A stretch of 64,000 nt of DNA from Marinoscillum furvescens DSM 4134 (GTDB taxonomy: Bacteria > Bacteroidota > Bacteroidia > Cytophagales > Cyclobacteriaceae). Both the position numbers and the translations under genes were made by a program. Under the pieces are notes generated by a model. The model did no database searches. It worked only from the letters and a program-made list of their open reading frames with translations, and was not told the DNA's origin. Below are positions 8,640-17,592 of this stretch, piece after piece (within the stretch, counting starts at the first letter, position 1; every line of letters starts with the position of its first letter). The stretch lies in assembly GCF_003386095.1 (NCBI RefSeq), contig NZ_QREG01000001.1:248001-312000 (forward strand), given 5' to 3'.

Positions 8640-9968
8640 TCAAACATCATCCAGATCTTTATTGATGATGAGTCGGTTTCCTCTATTGTATGTAAAGTAG
8701 TTCCAAACCCAATTGGCAAACACCAAAAGTTTACGGCGAATTCCTATGATCGAAAATAAATGAACAAACATCCAGACAAACCAGCCAATGAAGCCACCAA
8801 TGGTCATTTTGAACGGACCGTCTACTACGGCTCTGTTTCTACCGATAGTAGCCATAGTACCCTTATCCACATATTTAAACGGCTTCATTTCTTTCTTAGC
8901 AAAAAGACGTTTGAGGTTTGTTCCCAAATGATTGGCCTGCTGGATGGCCACTGGAGCCAATTGAGGCAGCCCTTTAGGGTATGCTTCACTCTTTTGCATG
9001 GCTACATCGCCGATAGCATACACATATTCGTGTCCTTTCACCAGGTTGTGCTGATCCACGATGATCCGCCCCTTTTCTACAGCTCCTTCTCTCAAACCAG
9101 CAATGAGGTTACCTTTTACTCCAGCTGCCCAGATGAGACAGTAGGTCTTCAGCGTAGAACCATCACTCAGGTGAGCGATACCATCTTCGTATTTCTCTAC
9201 AAACTTGCCCAGATGCACATCCACCTCAAAATGGTCCAGGTATTTCTCCGCTTTTTTACCTGCTTTATCAGACATTGCTGCCAATACTTTGTCCAGTCCT
9301 TCCACGAGATGAATCTTCATTTTACTAAAATCCAACTCCGGGTAGTCATTGGGCAGCACGTGTTTTTTCAGCTCTCCTATGGCTCCAGCTAGCTCCACAC
9401 CCGTAGGTCCGGCACCCACAATCACAATGTTCATGTGTTTTTCCAGCTCATCCTTTTCATCTTCGTAGAGCTGTAGTGCTTTTTCAAAATTGGTAATAAG
9501 CCGGGTACGAAGCTCGATAGCATCACTCATCTCCCGGAGCTTCATAGCTTTTGCTTTGAGCTGATCGTTTCCAAAGAAATTGGTCGTAGCTCCCGAAGCG
9601 ATCACGAGGATATCATATTTAAGAAACCCAAGGTTCGTTTCTACCTTTTTGTCATCAGCATGGATTTGCTTCACCTTGGCCAGGCGGAAGTGGAAATTCT
9701 TATTTTCTTTCAAAAACTCCCTCAATGGGCTGGAAATATCTCCCGGACTCAGCCCGGCAGTGGCTACCTGATAGAGCAGTGGGATAAAGGTATGATGGTT
9801 GTGCTTATCGATCATGACGATCTGCACATCCTGCTTGCTAAGCGTACGCACAAGTTCGATCCCAGCAAAACCTCCACCAATAATGACTACTCGTGGTTTG
9901 TTGGTCCAGGGGATTCGTTCGTTAATCTTGTCTTGTCTTTTTACGGGAGCTTCTATTAGTTCTTCCAC
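8640..9968 (-). CDS. ndh: Type II NADH dehydrogenase (NDH-2), FAD-dependent
   Basis: 442 residues. Two dinucleotide-binding motifs are visible: VVIIGGGFAGIELVR near residue 28 (FAD) and VIVGAGPTGVELAG near 180 (NADH). AIGDVA near 320 is the second FAD contact. The C-terminal region has hydrophobic, aromatic-rich stretches (GGFIGWFVWMFVHLFSIIG), as in NDH-2 that attach to the inner membrane. Role: oxidises NADH and reduces menaquinone without pumping protons. Its TGA overlaps the TTG start candidate of the peptidase gene, making it the first gene of the downstream ligase cluster; whether it shares function or only a transcript is unknown. Confidence 0.92.
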   Translation of the reverse strand: MEELIEAPVKRQDKINERIPWTNKPRVVIIGGGFAGIELVRTLSKQDVQIVMIDKHNHHTFIPLLYQVATAGLSPGDISSPLREFLKENKNFHFRLAKVKQIHADDKKVETNLGFLKYDILVIASGATTNFFGNDQLKAKAMKLREMSDAIELRTRLITNFEKALQLYEDEKDELEKHMNIVIVGAGPTGVELAGAIGELKKHVLPNDYPELDFSKMKIHLVEGLDKVLAAMSDKAGKKAEKYLDHFEVDVHLGKFVEKYEDGIAHLSDGSTLKTYCLIWAAGVKGNLIAGLREGAVEKGRIIVDQHNLVKGHEYVYAIGDVAMQKSEAYPKGLPQLAPVAIQQANHLGTNLKRLFAKKEMKPFKYVDKGTMATIGRNRAVVDGPFKMTIGGFIGWFVWMFVHLFSIIGIRRKLLVFANWVWNYFTYNRGNRLIINKDLDDV

Positions 9969-10101
9969 TTTGAGCTTTTATTAAAATCAACAGATAAGTA
10001 CAAAACTTGTTAACGTTGCTTATTCTGCCGCGAAGTTGATTAAACGAGAAACAAAAAAGAATGGATCAACCTCCTTTAATTTTTTTAAATAATTTTCAGG
10101 C

Positions 10102-11397
10102 ATGAATAGCTCCAAAAAAGTCATCAACTCCTGGTGCATGTATGACTGGGCCAACTCGGCCTACAATCTTGTCATTAATACTTCGATTTTCCCGATCTAT
10201 TACACAGCAGTCACCGCCACGGATGATGGCTCGGATCTGGTGTCTTTTTTTGGGTTTGAGATCGTCAACTCGGTGCTTTACAGCTATGCGATATCGCTCT
10301 CATACCTACTCTCTGCGCTCATTTTACCATTACTATCTGGCATTGCAGACTATACCGGTCAGAAAAAGCGCTACCTCAGGCTATTTACCACACTTGGTGC
10401 TGTGGCGTGTATGGGGATGTTTCTGTTTACCGCAGACACGCTGGAGTGGGGCATCGCCTGCGTGGTTTTGGCCAGCCTGGGATACAGCTCCGGACTGGTT
10501 TTTTATGACGCCTATCTTCCGGAAATTGCCCCGGCGGAAATGACCGATCGCATCAGTGCACGGGGATATTCCTACGGATACGCCGGTAGTGCACTCCTTT
10601 TGATAGCAAGTCTTGCTCTGATTACCTTTTATGAGCCACTGGGGTTTCCAAACAAAGGTATGGCCACTCGCACGGTCTTTTTGATGGTAGGAGTATGGTG
10701 GATAGGTTTTGCGCAGCTTCCACTAAAACACCTCCCCACCAACGTCTTTAACCGAAAACCTACCGGCAAGATTTTACTCAATGGCTATCTAGAATTAAAA
10801 AAAGTGTTTTTGGCACTCAAAAATCAACCCCATATCAAGCGCTACCTGCTGGCATTTTTCTTTTTCAATATGGGCGTGCAAACTATTATGCTACTAGCCA
10901 CATTGTTTGGCACTAAAGAACTCAACCTGGGCTCGGCCCAACTCATTCCGGTCATCCTGATCATACAGTTTGTGGCTATTGGCGGAGCGATTTTGTTTGC
11001 ACGGCTCTCCGACAAAAAAGGCAACATCCTTTCACTCTGCACCATGATCGGCATCTGGATAGGCATTTGCATGTTTGCATACACCATCACTACTGTGGAG
11101 GAGTTTTACATTGTAGCTGTCCTGGTAGGTTTGGTAATGGGAGGAATACAAGCACTATCACGCGCCACATTTTCTAAACTCGTTCCGGCCGACACTATCG
11201 ATCATGCTTCATATTTCTCGTTTTATGATGTCACTTTCCACATCAGCGTAGTGCTGGGCACCTTTAGCTATGGAGCCATAGAGCAGCTAACTGGCAGCAT
11301 GCGAAATAGCACGCTGGCGCTGGCAGGATATTTTGTAGTGGGCTTTCTCTTTCTCATCTTTGTGAAAATGCCCAAAACCAGTGATGCAAAAACTTAA
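10102..11397 (+). CDS. MFS transporter, UMF1/Atg22-like family
   Basis: 431 residues with about 12 hydrophobic helices. The N-terminus SWCMYDWANSAYNLVI is the hallmark of the UMF1 (Atg22-like) branch of the major facilitator superfamily. A cytoplasmic MFS-type loop follows helix 2-3 (DYTGQKKRYLR) and a second copy appears as RLSDKKGN. Substrate unknown; eukaryotic relatives export amino acids from the vacuole. It is divergent from ndh across a 133-bp gap, and its 3' end overlaps the HsdR_N-domain gene by about 14 bases. Confidence 0.9.
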   Translation: MNSSKKVINSWCMYDWANSAYNLVINTSIFPIYYTAVTATDDGSDLVSFFGFEIVNSVLYSYAISLSYLLSALILPLLSGIADYTGQKKRYLRLFTTLGAVACMGMFLFTADTLEWGIACVVLASLGYSSGLVFYDAYLPEIAPAEMTDRISARGYSYGYAGSALLLIASLALITFYEPLGFPNKGMATRTVFLMVGVWWIGFAQLPLKHLPTNVFNRKPTGKILLNGYLELKKVFLALKNQPHIKRYLLAFFFFNMGVQTIMLLATLFGTKELNLGSAQLIPVILIIQFVAIGGAILFARLSDKKGNILSLCTMIGIWIGICMFAYTITTVEEFYIVAVLVGLVMGGIQALSRATFSKLVPADTIDHASYFSFYDVTFHISVVLGTFSYGAIEQLTGSMRNSTLALAGYFVVGFLFLIFVKMPKTSDAKT

Positions 11398-11836
11398 TCT
11401 TCCGGACTGTGACCTGCGCATCAAGTCAGAGGAAGGAAACCAATTCGTATTTGATATCATCAGAAAAAAGTACCTGGTACTCACGCCTGAAGAATGGGTG
11501 CGCCAGCATTTTGTCCACCTGATGATCAACCACCTCAAATACCCAAAGTCGCTTATTTCTGTAGAAAATGGGCTTAAGTACTTCAAAAACCAAAAGCGAA
11601 GTGACATTGTATTGAAAAATCGGCAGGGTGGTAATTTTTTACTCATCGAGTGCAAAGCACCGGATGTAAAACTAGGACGAAATACACTTACCCAAATCAG
11701 TCAATACAACAAACAACTGCAGGCAGCCTACATTGCTATGACAAATGGATTGCAGCATTACATTTGGGAGTATCAGGCCAAATTGGGTAGCTATACACAA
11801 CTCAAAGAATTCCCTACCTTCCCTACAAAATCCTGA
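11384..11836 (+). CDS. Orphan HsdR_N-type restriction-nuclease-like domain protein
   Basis: 150 residues from ATG 11384 (a GTG lies one codon upstream). The whole protein is a single PD-(D/E)xK-like domain: RSDIVLKNRQGG supplies the Asp and LLIECKAP the ExK, matching the N-terminal domain of type I restriction subunits (PF13588-type). No methylase, specificity subunit or helicase domain is nearby, so it is not part of a type I R-M system here. Such solitary domains recur in Bacteroidota; I know no assigned function. The start lies inside the MFS gene end, suggesting coupled translation. Confidence 0.75.
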   Translation: MQKLNLPDCDLRIKSEEGNQFVFDIIRKKYLVLTPEEWVRQHFVHLMINHLKYPKSLISVENGLKYFKNQKRSDIVLKNRQGGNFLLIECKAPDVKLGRNTLTQISQYNKQLQAAYIAMTNGLQHYIWEYQAKLGSYTQLKEFPTFPTKS

Positions 11837-11860
11837 GAGGTCGACAGCCTCCTGCAAATG

Positions 11861-11887
11861 AAAAAAGCGCCACCAGGGCGCTTTCTC
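11861..11887. terminator. Bidirectional intrinsic terminator between converging genes
   Basis: An 8-bp perfect stem (AAAGCGCC, 11864-11871, with GGCGCTTT, 11877-11884) and a 5-base loop, preceded by an A run and followed by T-rich bases. It can end transcripts from the HsdR_N gene (plus) and alanine dehydrogenase (minus). Confidence 0.8.
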
Positions 11888-11930
11888 CAATTATTCACAT
11901 TACTCACTCGTAATTGTATAAGTAGTAGAA

Positions 11931-13043
11931 TTACAAGTATTTTTCTGCCGGGCTAAATGGCAACCCGAAGGCTTTGGCTACTCCTTCGTAGACAATATCT
12001 CCATTCACCACATTTAGTCCAAGCAACAATTCTCTATTTTCAGTACAGGCTTTTTGCCATCCTTTGTCTGCCAGCTGTATGGCGTAAGGCAGCGTAGCAT
12101 TGGTAAGTGCCAATGTAGACGTGTAAGGCACTGCACCCGGCATATTGGCCACACAGTAGTGCAAAATATCATCGATCACGTAGGTAGGGTCCTGATGAGT
12201 GGTAGGCTTACACGTTTCTATGCAACCACCTTGATCTACAGCCACATCTACCAACACGGTACCAGGTGTCATTTCCTTTAGCATGTCTTTGGTAATCAGG
12301 TGCGGAGCTTTTGCTCCAGGGATCAGTACTGCTCCCACAATCAGATCATGCGTGGCTATGAGCTCTCGGATGTTATACTCATTAGACATAAACGTATTTA
12401 CATTGGCTGGCATCACATCATCCAGGTACCGCAGACGCGAAAGGTTTACATCCATGATGGTCACATCTGCTCCCAGTCCAGCCGCCATCTTAGCAGCATT
12501 GGTCCCTACTACACCTCCTCCGAGGATCAGCACTTTTGCTGGACGCACACCAGGCACTCCTCCAAGCAATATCCCTCTGCCGCCCATCGGCTTCTCCAGG
12601 TACTTGGCGCCTTCCTGGATAGACATCCGTCCGGCTACTTCAGACATAGGCACCAGCAAGGGCAATGATCTATCAGGTTTTTCCACCGTTTCGTAGGCCA
12701 GGCACACTGCCCCACTTTCCATCATCGCACGTGTGAGCGGCTCATGAGAGGCAAAGTGGAAGTAAGTAAATACTAACTGATCTTTTTTGATTAGCTTATA
12801 CTCAGGCTCTATGGGCTCCTTCACCTTGATGATCATCTCAGCGATCTCATAAGTTTCCTCGATTGTAGGTAATGTTTTGGCTCCAGCCTCTACATACTGC
12901 TCATCAGAAAAACCACTTCCCAGGCCGGCCGTAGCCTGCACATAAACCTGATGACCTCTTTTGGTCAGTTCTTTCGCTCCAGCAGGGGTGAGAGCTACTC
13001 GATTTTCATTGTTTTTAATCTCTTTTGGAACCCCGATTATCAT
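11931..13043 (-). CDS. ald: Alanine dehydrogenase
   Basis: 370 residues, the usual length. MIIGVPKEIKNNENRVALTP is the conserved N-terminus containing the substrate-binding Arg; Lys in IKVKEPIEPEY and His in FHFASHEPLTRAM (about residue 97) match the catalytic Lys/His pair. The Rossmann NAD-binding loop is VLILGGGVVGTNAAKMA near 170. Reaction: reversible NAD-dependent oxidative deamination of L-alanine to pyruvate and ammonium, in the cytoplasm. It stands alone, converges on the HsdR_N gene and has its own candidate promoter (TATCTTTG) 33 bases upstream of the start. Confidence 0.95.
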   Translation of the reverse strand: MIIGVPKEIKNNENRVALTPAGAKELTKRGHQVYVQATAGLGSGFSDEQYVEAGAKTLPTIEETYEIAEMIIKVKEPIEPEYKLIKKDQLVFTYFHFASHEPLTRAMMESGAVCLAYETVEKPDRSLPLLVPMSEVAGRMSIQEGAKYLEKPMGGRGILLGGVPGVRPAKVLILGGGVVGTNAAKMAAGLGADVTIMDVNLSRLRYLDDVMPANVNTFMSNEYNIRELIATHDLIVGAVLIPGAKAPHLITKDMLKEMTPGTVLVDVAVDQGGCIETCKPTTHQDPTYVIDDILHYCVANMPGAVPYTSTLALTNATLPYAIQLADKGWQKACTENRELLLGLNVVNGDIVYEGVAKAFGLPFSPAEKYL

Positions 13044-13075
13044 AATTCTGAGTCTTTTTTGGATGTTGTCAAGAG

Positions 13076-13083
13076 CAAAGATA
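13076..13083 (-). promoter_or_regulatory. Candidate Bacteroidota -7 element for ald
   Basis: On the minus strand this reads TATCTTTG, an exact match to TAnnTTTG, giving an expected start about 27 bases before the ald ATG. I find no TTG at the usual 19-21 base spacing, so the assignment is moderate. Confidence 0.4.
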
Positions 13084-13271
13084 AAGGGCCATTTTCACAA
13101 AATATTAGCACTCAAAAAATTCGATAGAACCAGCAAGTAGTTTTCACTGATTAAGGAATAATATTTGGTATTCACCACCATAACAAAAGAATATTTTTAA
13201 TGAAAACGATTACCACCACATAGACCAGCATTTCATATGGTCTCCCCGAACCAAAAATCCTCGATTTTGAT

Positions 13272-13279
13272 TAGATTTG
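13272..13279 (+). promoter_or_regulatory. Candidate Bacteroidota -7 element for the 2-oxoacid dehydrogenase gene
   Basis: TAGATTTG matches TAnnTTTG exactly and lies 43 bases before the ATG at 13323. The -33 element is not clear. The rest of the 279-bp gap from 13044 is AT-rich and shows no gene or RNA that I recognise. Confidence 0.45.
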
Positions 13280-13322
13280 TAGGTACGACAACAACCCCAA
13301 CCCAATAAAAAACTTACGTTCT

Positions 13323-15734
13323 ATGAGTGCAACTAAAACCATTCGCAAGCAAAAAATCACCCTGGATAAAAGCGAAATATTAAGCGATTATGCACTGGCT
13401 GTTGAAAGCCGTGAAATGAGTTTAATAGGACGCAAAGAGGTCTTTATGGGAAAAGCCAAGTTTGGTATTTTCGGAGATGGAAAAGAAGTTGCGCAAATCG
13501 CAAAAGCCAAATTTTTCCAAAACGGAGACTGGCGGTCTGGATACTACCGCGACCAAACCTTTGTAATGGCCATTGGTCAAACGAATGCTCAGGAGTTTTT
13601 TGCACAGCTCTACGCACACACCAATGTAGAAGCCGACCCGGCATCAGGTGGGCGCATGATGAACGGACACTTTGGCACCCGAACAGTAAACAATAAAGGA
13701 GAGTGGAGAACCCTCACCGACATGAAGAACACTGCGTCGGACATTTCTCCTACTGCTGCCCAAATGCCAAGACTCGTAGGGCTAGGATGGGCTTCTAAAC
13801 TCTACCGTGAAAACCCCGAACTCAAAGATTTAAAAGATTTTTCCATCAATGGAAACGAAGTAGCGTTTGGTACTATAGGCAATGCCTCCACTTCAGAAGG
13901 GCACTTTTTTGAAGCTATGAATGCAGTAGGGGTACTGCAAATACCCGTGGTAATATCCGTATGGGATGATGCCTACGGAATATCCGTACCACAGAAGTAC
14001 CACACCACTAAAGAATCGATCTCCAAAGCACTTGCAGGGCTACAACGAACCAAAGATGAGCCTGGAGTAGAAATATTTACCGTAAAAGGCTGGGACTACC
14101 CTGCGCTGATAGAGACGTACCAAAAAGCAGTAAAACTTGCGCGCGAAGAGCACATACCATCTTTGGTGCATGTAGAAGAGCTCACCCAACCGCAAGGACA
14201 CTCTACCTCCGGATCTCATGAGCGATACAAACCCAAAGAACGACTGGAGTGGGAAAAAGCTCATGATTGTAATCTAAAAATGCGTGAGTGGATCGAAGCA
14301 GAGGGCATCGCTACTGCAGAAGAACTCAACCAACTGGAGAAAGAAGCAAAGTCAAAGGCCAAAAAAGCGCGTGAGGCAGCCTGGAAAGCTTTTTCAGAAG
14401 ACATCAAAAATGAACTGAATGAAGCTGCCGAATTGATAGGCAAAGCTGCCCTATCTTCCAGCAACAACAAAAAACTGCAGCAGATCAAAAGCGACCTCAA
14501 AGGTGCTTTGAATCCCCTGAAAGCAGACATTATCCGTGCTGTGCGCAAAAGCCTTCGCTATCTGGTAAATGACAACTCCCAGGAAAAAGCCCTACTTACT
14601 CAGTGGCTAAACGACAAACAAAAACAACACTGGGACGAATATAGCTCGCATCTCTACAGTCAGTCTGCAGACTCGCCTCTCAACATCGCAGAGGTAAAAC
14701 CAGAGTATAGCGTTGACTCCAAAGTAGTAGACGGGCGTGAAGTAGTACATGCCTGTTTTGATGCCCTTTTCGAAAGAGACCCCAGAGTCATTGCTTTTGG
14801 TGAGGATGTAGGCAAAATCGGTGATGTAAATCAAGGTTTTGCTGGCCTACAAGATAAATTTGGTGAGATACGAATCACAGACACGGGCATCCGCGAACTC
14901 AGCATTATCGGCCAGGGTATTGGCGCTGCCCTTCGTGGGTTAAGGCCAATAGCTGAAATCCAATATTTGGATTACCTGATCTACGCAGTACAGACACTTT
15001 CCGACGACCTGGCATGCTTGCACTACCGAACTTGCGGAGGACAAAAAGCTCCTCTCATCATACGGACGAGAGGTCATCGCCTGGAAGGAGTCTGGCACAG
15101 TGGATCACCTATGGGCATGATCATCAATTCACTCCGTGGCATCCACGTACTGGTACCAAGAAACTTAACCCAGGCTGCTGGCTTTTACAATACGCTGATA
15201 GAGTCTGATGACCCTGCCATCGTTATCGAATCACTCAATGGCTACAGGTTAAAAGAAAAAATGCCCGAAAACATCAGTGAAATAAAAGTGCCACTGGGTG
15301 TGCCTGAGATTTTACGTGAAGGAGAAGATGTGACACTGGTAACGTATGGATCCACCTGCCGCATAGTGATGGAGGCAGCTCAGCAGCTGAGTGAATTTGA
15401 CATCTCATGTGAAGTCATCGACGTACAATCTTTACTACCATTCGATAGACATGGAGTAATAGCCGAGTCGGTTAAGAAAACCAACCGGGTGGTCTTCATT
15501 GACGAGGATGTTCCTGGGGGCGCCTCAGCCTTTATGATGCAAAACGCACTAGAACGAGATGGAGGCTATTTCCACCTGGACTCTAAACCAGTCACAATCA
15601 CTGGCAAGGAGCACCGACCAGCATATGGTACGGATGGAGATTACTTCTCAAAACCAAATACTGAAGACGTGTTTGAAGGCGTATACAATCTGATGCACGA
15701 GGTAAACCCTGACAAGCACCGGGCGATCTACTAG
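13323..15734 (+). CDS. Fused alpha-beta 2-oxoacid (branched-chain type) dehydrogenase E1
   Basis: 803 residues. Residues 30-390 are the E1-alpha half with a thiamine-diphosphate region (AFGTIGNASTSEGHFFEAMN then VVISVWDDAYGISVP). About 390-470 is a lysine-rich helical linker. About 470-803 is E1-beta: IAFGEDVGKIGDVNQGF, the central ITDTGIRELSIIGQGIGAAL, and a C-terminal transketolase-C domain. The fused protein decarboxylates a branched-chain or related 2-oxo acid and passes the acyl group to E2 lipoyl; E2 and E3 are not in this window. Odd: the canonical ThDP motif GDG...NN reads GNA...DD, an apparent Asp/Asn swap. Common in Bacteroidota as I recall. It converges with the lipoprotein gene, overlapping by four bases. 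Confidence 0.92.
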   Translation: MSATKTIRKQKITLDKSEILSDYALAVESREMSLIGRKEVFMGKAKFGIFGDGKEVAQIAKAKFFQNGDWRSGYYRDQTFVMAIGQTNAQEFFAQLYAHTNVEADPASGGRMMNGHFGTRTVNNKGEWRTLTDMKNTASDISPTAAQMPRLVGLGWASKLYRENPELKDLKDFSINGNEVAFGTIGNASTSEGHFFEAMNAVGVLQIPVVISVWDDAYGISVPQKYHTTKESISKALAGLQRTKDEPGVEIFTVKGWDYPALIETYQKAVKLAREEHIPSLVHVEELTQPQGHSTSGSHERYKPKERLEWEKAHDCNLKMREWIEAEGIATAEELNQLEKEAKSKAKKAREAAWKAFSEDIKNELNEAAELIGKAALSSSNNKKLQQIKSDLKGALNPLKADIIRAVRKSLRYLVNDNSQEKALLTQWLNDKQKQHWDEYSSHLYSQSADSPLNIAEVKPEYSVDSKVVDGREVVHACFDALFERDPRVIAFGEDVGKIGDVNQGFAGLQDKFGEIRITDTGIRELSIIGQGIGAALRGLRPIAEIQYLDYLIYAVQTLSDDLACLHYRTCGGQKAPLIIRTRGHRLEGVWHSGSPMGMIINSLRGIHVLVPRNLTQAAGFYNTLIESDDPAIVIESLNGYRLKEKMPENISEIKVPLGVPEILREGEDVTLVTYGSTCRIVMEAAQQLSEFDISCEVIDVQSLLPFDRHGVIAESVKKTNRVVFIDEDVPGGASAFMMQNALERDGGYFHLDSKPVTITGKEHRPAYGTDGDYFSKPNTEDVFEGVYNLMHEVNPDKHRAIY

Positions 15735-16471
15735 TTTCGCTCGTCGGTGATCATCTGAAGTGTAAGATCAGGAGACTCCACTGTATTGCTGACATTGAGA
15801 GCTCTGTCATAGATAAAAAAGCGGACCTTGAAAGTATCTCGGCGTAGTACGATCGGAAACCCAATAGAAAACATGGTGTAATTGATGGTGCCGCTCAGTG
15901 AGCGACCCAAATTTTCCACATCGAAAATAGGGATCCTACCATTGAAATCAACCTCACTACAATTGGTATTACCAAAAGTCTCGGCAAAATCGATCACCTC
16001 ATACTCCCCACTACGCTTACGCAAAAAATCAATATGTAGGTTGTTATGGTAAGGGTTCTTACGAATATACAAGGTATCATTTGCACTCACCTGGTAGTCC
16101 TTACAATTGTACGGTGGCCGATTATCAGTTTCACTCAGCAGCTCTTTAGTAGGATCTACCCGTGATGACACCAGATACAAAGGCGGCTCTACATCAGGAT
16201 CAGAGAACGTCACCAGCGAATCACGCGCATCAATTACATAATCAAAAGGGTGAAAAGGAAAAAAGAGCTCATTTTCTGTAAGACCGATATTGCCATCACC
16301 ATCCTCAAAATCAAAACTCAGAACCATAGAGTCACGCTCCGTCTCATAATCAATGAATCGTAGACTATTGAATGCTATCTTTGGAATCTCGGAAAACTCC
16401 GGCGGCTCAAAACAACTGCTAAGCAGCAGTGTCACCATAAGTATTGATATTTGAATCGAACGGCTGTGCAT
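15731..16471 (-). CDS. Uncharacterised outer-membrane-type lipoprotein
   Basis: 246 residues starting with a short positively charged/hydrophobic signal and lipobox LLLSSC near residue 20, so it is an exported, lipidated protein. The mature part is rich in Asp/Glu and beta-type sequence, includes a DFEDGDGNIGL segment (Asp/Gly-rich, possible Ca-binding turn) and ends NTVESPDLTLQM. I recognise no enzyme motif. Such Asp-Gly lipoproteins are frequent in Bacteroidota. It converges on the E1 gene with a 4-base overlap and is divergent from the LuxE-like gene. Confidence 0.7.
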   Translation of the reverse strand: MHSRSIQISILMVTLLLSSCFEPPEFSEIPKIAFNSLRFIDYETERDSMVLSFDFEDGDGNIGLTENELFFPFHPFDYVIDARDSLVTFSDPDVEPPLYLVSSRVDPTKELLSETDNRPPYNCKDYQVSANDTLYIRKNPYHNNLHIDFLRKRSGEYEVIDFAETFGNTNCSEVDFNGRIPIFDVENLGRSLSGTINYTMFSIGFPIVLRRDTFKVRFFIYDRALNVSNTVESPDLTLQMITDERN

Positions 16472-16516
16472 TTAGACAAATCTATTATTTCTTTCCTTTA
16501 TTAGAGGTTATAACTC

Positions 16517-17491
16517 ATGTTTGATATCGAAAATTTCAAAAGTGAACTTTTTTCTACTACTAAAGACAATTTTGAGACCAAATCGTTGGAATTATTCGCC
16601 TACCAATACGAGTCTAACCCTGTATATCAAGCTTACTGCAAGCACTTAAATCAAACGCCTCAGCACGTTGAGAGCTTACACCAAATCCCGTTTTTACCTA
16701 TCTCATTCTTTAAAACACACACTCTAAAGTGTGCATCATGGCGTTCAGAAAGGGTCTTTAAAAGCAGCGGAACCACCGGAATGGAGCGTAGCGAACACCA
16801 CTGCCCGTCTGAATCCTTTTACCTTGCTAATACGGTGAAAATTTTTGAATCACACTACTATCCCCTAAAAGATGTAGAGATACTGGCCCTACTCCCCTCC
16901 TATCAAGAGCAAGGCAACTCCTCGCTAATCAGCATGGTGGATCATTTCATATCCAATTCCCGTCATGAGAGTCGCTATTATTTACACCAGACTAACGAGC
17001 TCATAAAGCGCCTCAAAACCCACACATCGCACCAAAAACTATTGATAGGGGTCTCTTTTGCACTATTAGATGCAGTCGAGCACGAGGCTATCTCTAGCCA
17101 CAACCTTACTGTGATGGAGACTGGCGGCATGAAAGGACGCAGAAAGGAACTTATACGTGATGAACTTCATCACTTACTAAAAAGAGGCTTTGGAGTAGAG
17201 GCCATCCACTCGGAGTATGGCATGACCGAACTGACCTCCCAGGCCTATGGGGCTCATGGGAAATTTAAATTCCCACCATGGTGCCGAGCACTGATCAGAG
17301 ATATAAACGACCCCTTTAGCTACGTATCTGAAGGCAAATCCGGAGGTTTAAACATTATCGATCTCGCCAACATTCAAACCTGTGCGTTTATTGAAACCAA
17401 AGACCTTGGCAAACAGGTCACTAGCGATCAATTTGAAGTCCTTGGTCGCTTTGATAACTCTGATATCAGAGGCTGCAACCTCTTGGTGTAG
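16517..17491 (+). CDS. LuxE/PaaK-like acyl-protein synthetase/acyltransferase
   Basis: 324 residues. Features of the LuxE/AMP-binding superfamily: FKSSGTTGMERSEHH (phosphate-binding Ser/Thr/Gly loop with TSGTTG-like core) and HSEYGMTELTSQAYG (adenylate motif), with ETKDLGKQV near the C-terminus. Family knowledge: activates a carboxylate as acyl-AMP and transfers it to a protein Cys or another acceptor. In Bacteroidota single-copy homologues are usually annotated only as acyl transferase; the acceptor is unknown. Short relative to PaaK (about 430), lacking most of the C-terminal lid. A small lipoprotein gene follows. Confidence 0.8.
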   Translation: MFDIENFKSELFSTTKDNFETKSLELFAYQYESNPVYQAYCKHLNQTPQHVESLHQIPFLPISFFKTHTLKCASWRSERVFKSSGTTGMERSEHHCPSESFYLANTVKIFESHYYPLKDVEILALLPSYQEQGNSSLISMVDHFISNSRHESRYYLHQTNELIKRLKTHTSHQKLLIGVSFALLDAVEHEAISSHNLTVMETGGMKGRRKELIRDELHHLLKRGFGVEAIHSEYGMTELTSQAYGAHGKFKFPPWCRALIRDINDPFSYVSEGKSGGLNIIDLANIQTCAFIETKDLGKQVTSDQFEVLGRFDNSDIRGCNLLV

Positions 17492-17592
17492 CCGACAAAT
17501 AGCAAGATTTATTTTGTTTAGAACTTAAAGTATTGATATTTTTGAGAAGGTAACAATGGATGATATGTCCGCTAGTAGTAAATAAGCCGCTC

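Noticed and set aside
13199..13216. Second LacI-type operator (TGAAAACGATTACC) before the E1 gene
   Set aside because: Only the left half fits; the right half is not the complement, so it is too weak to list.
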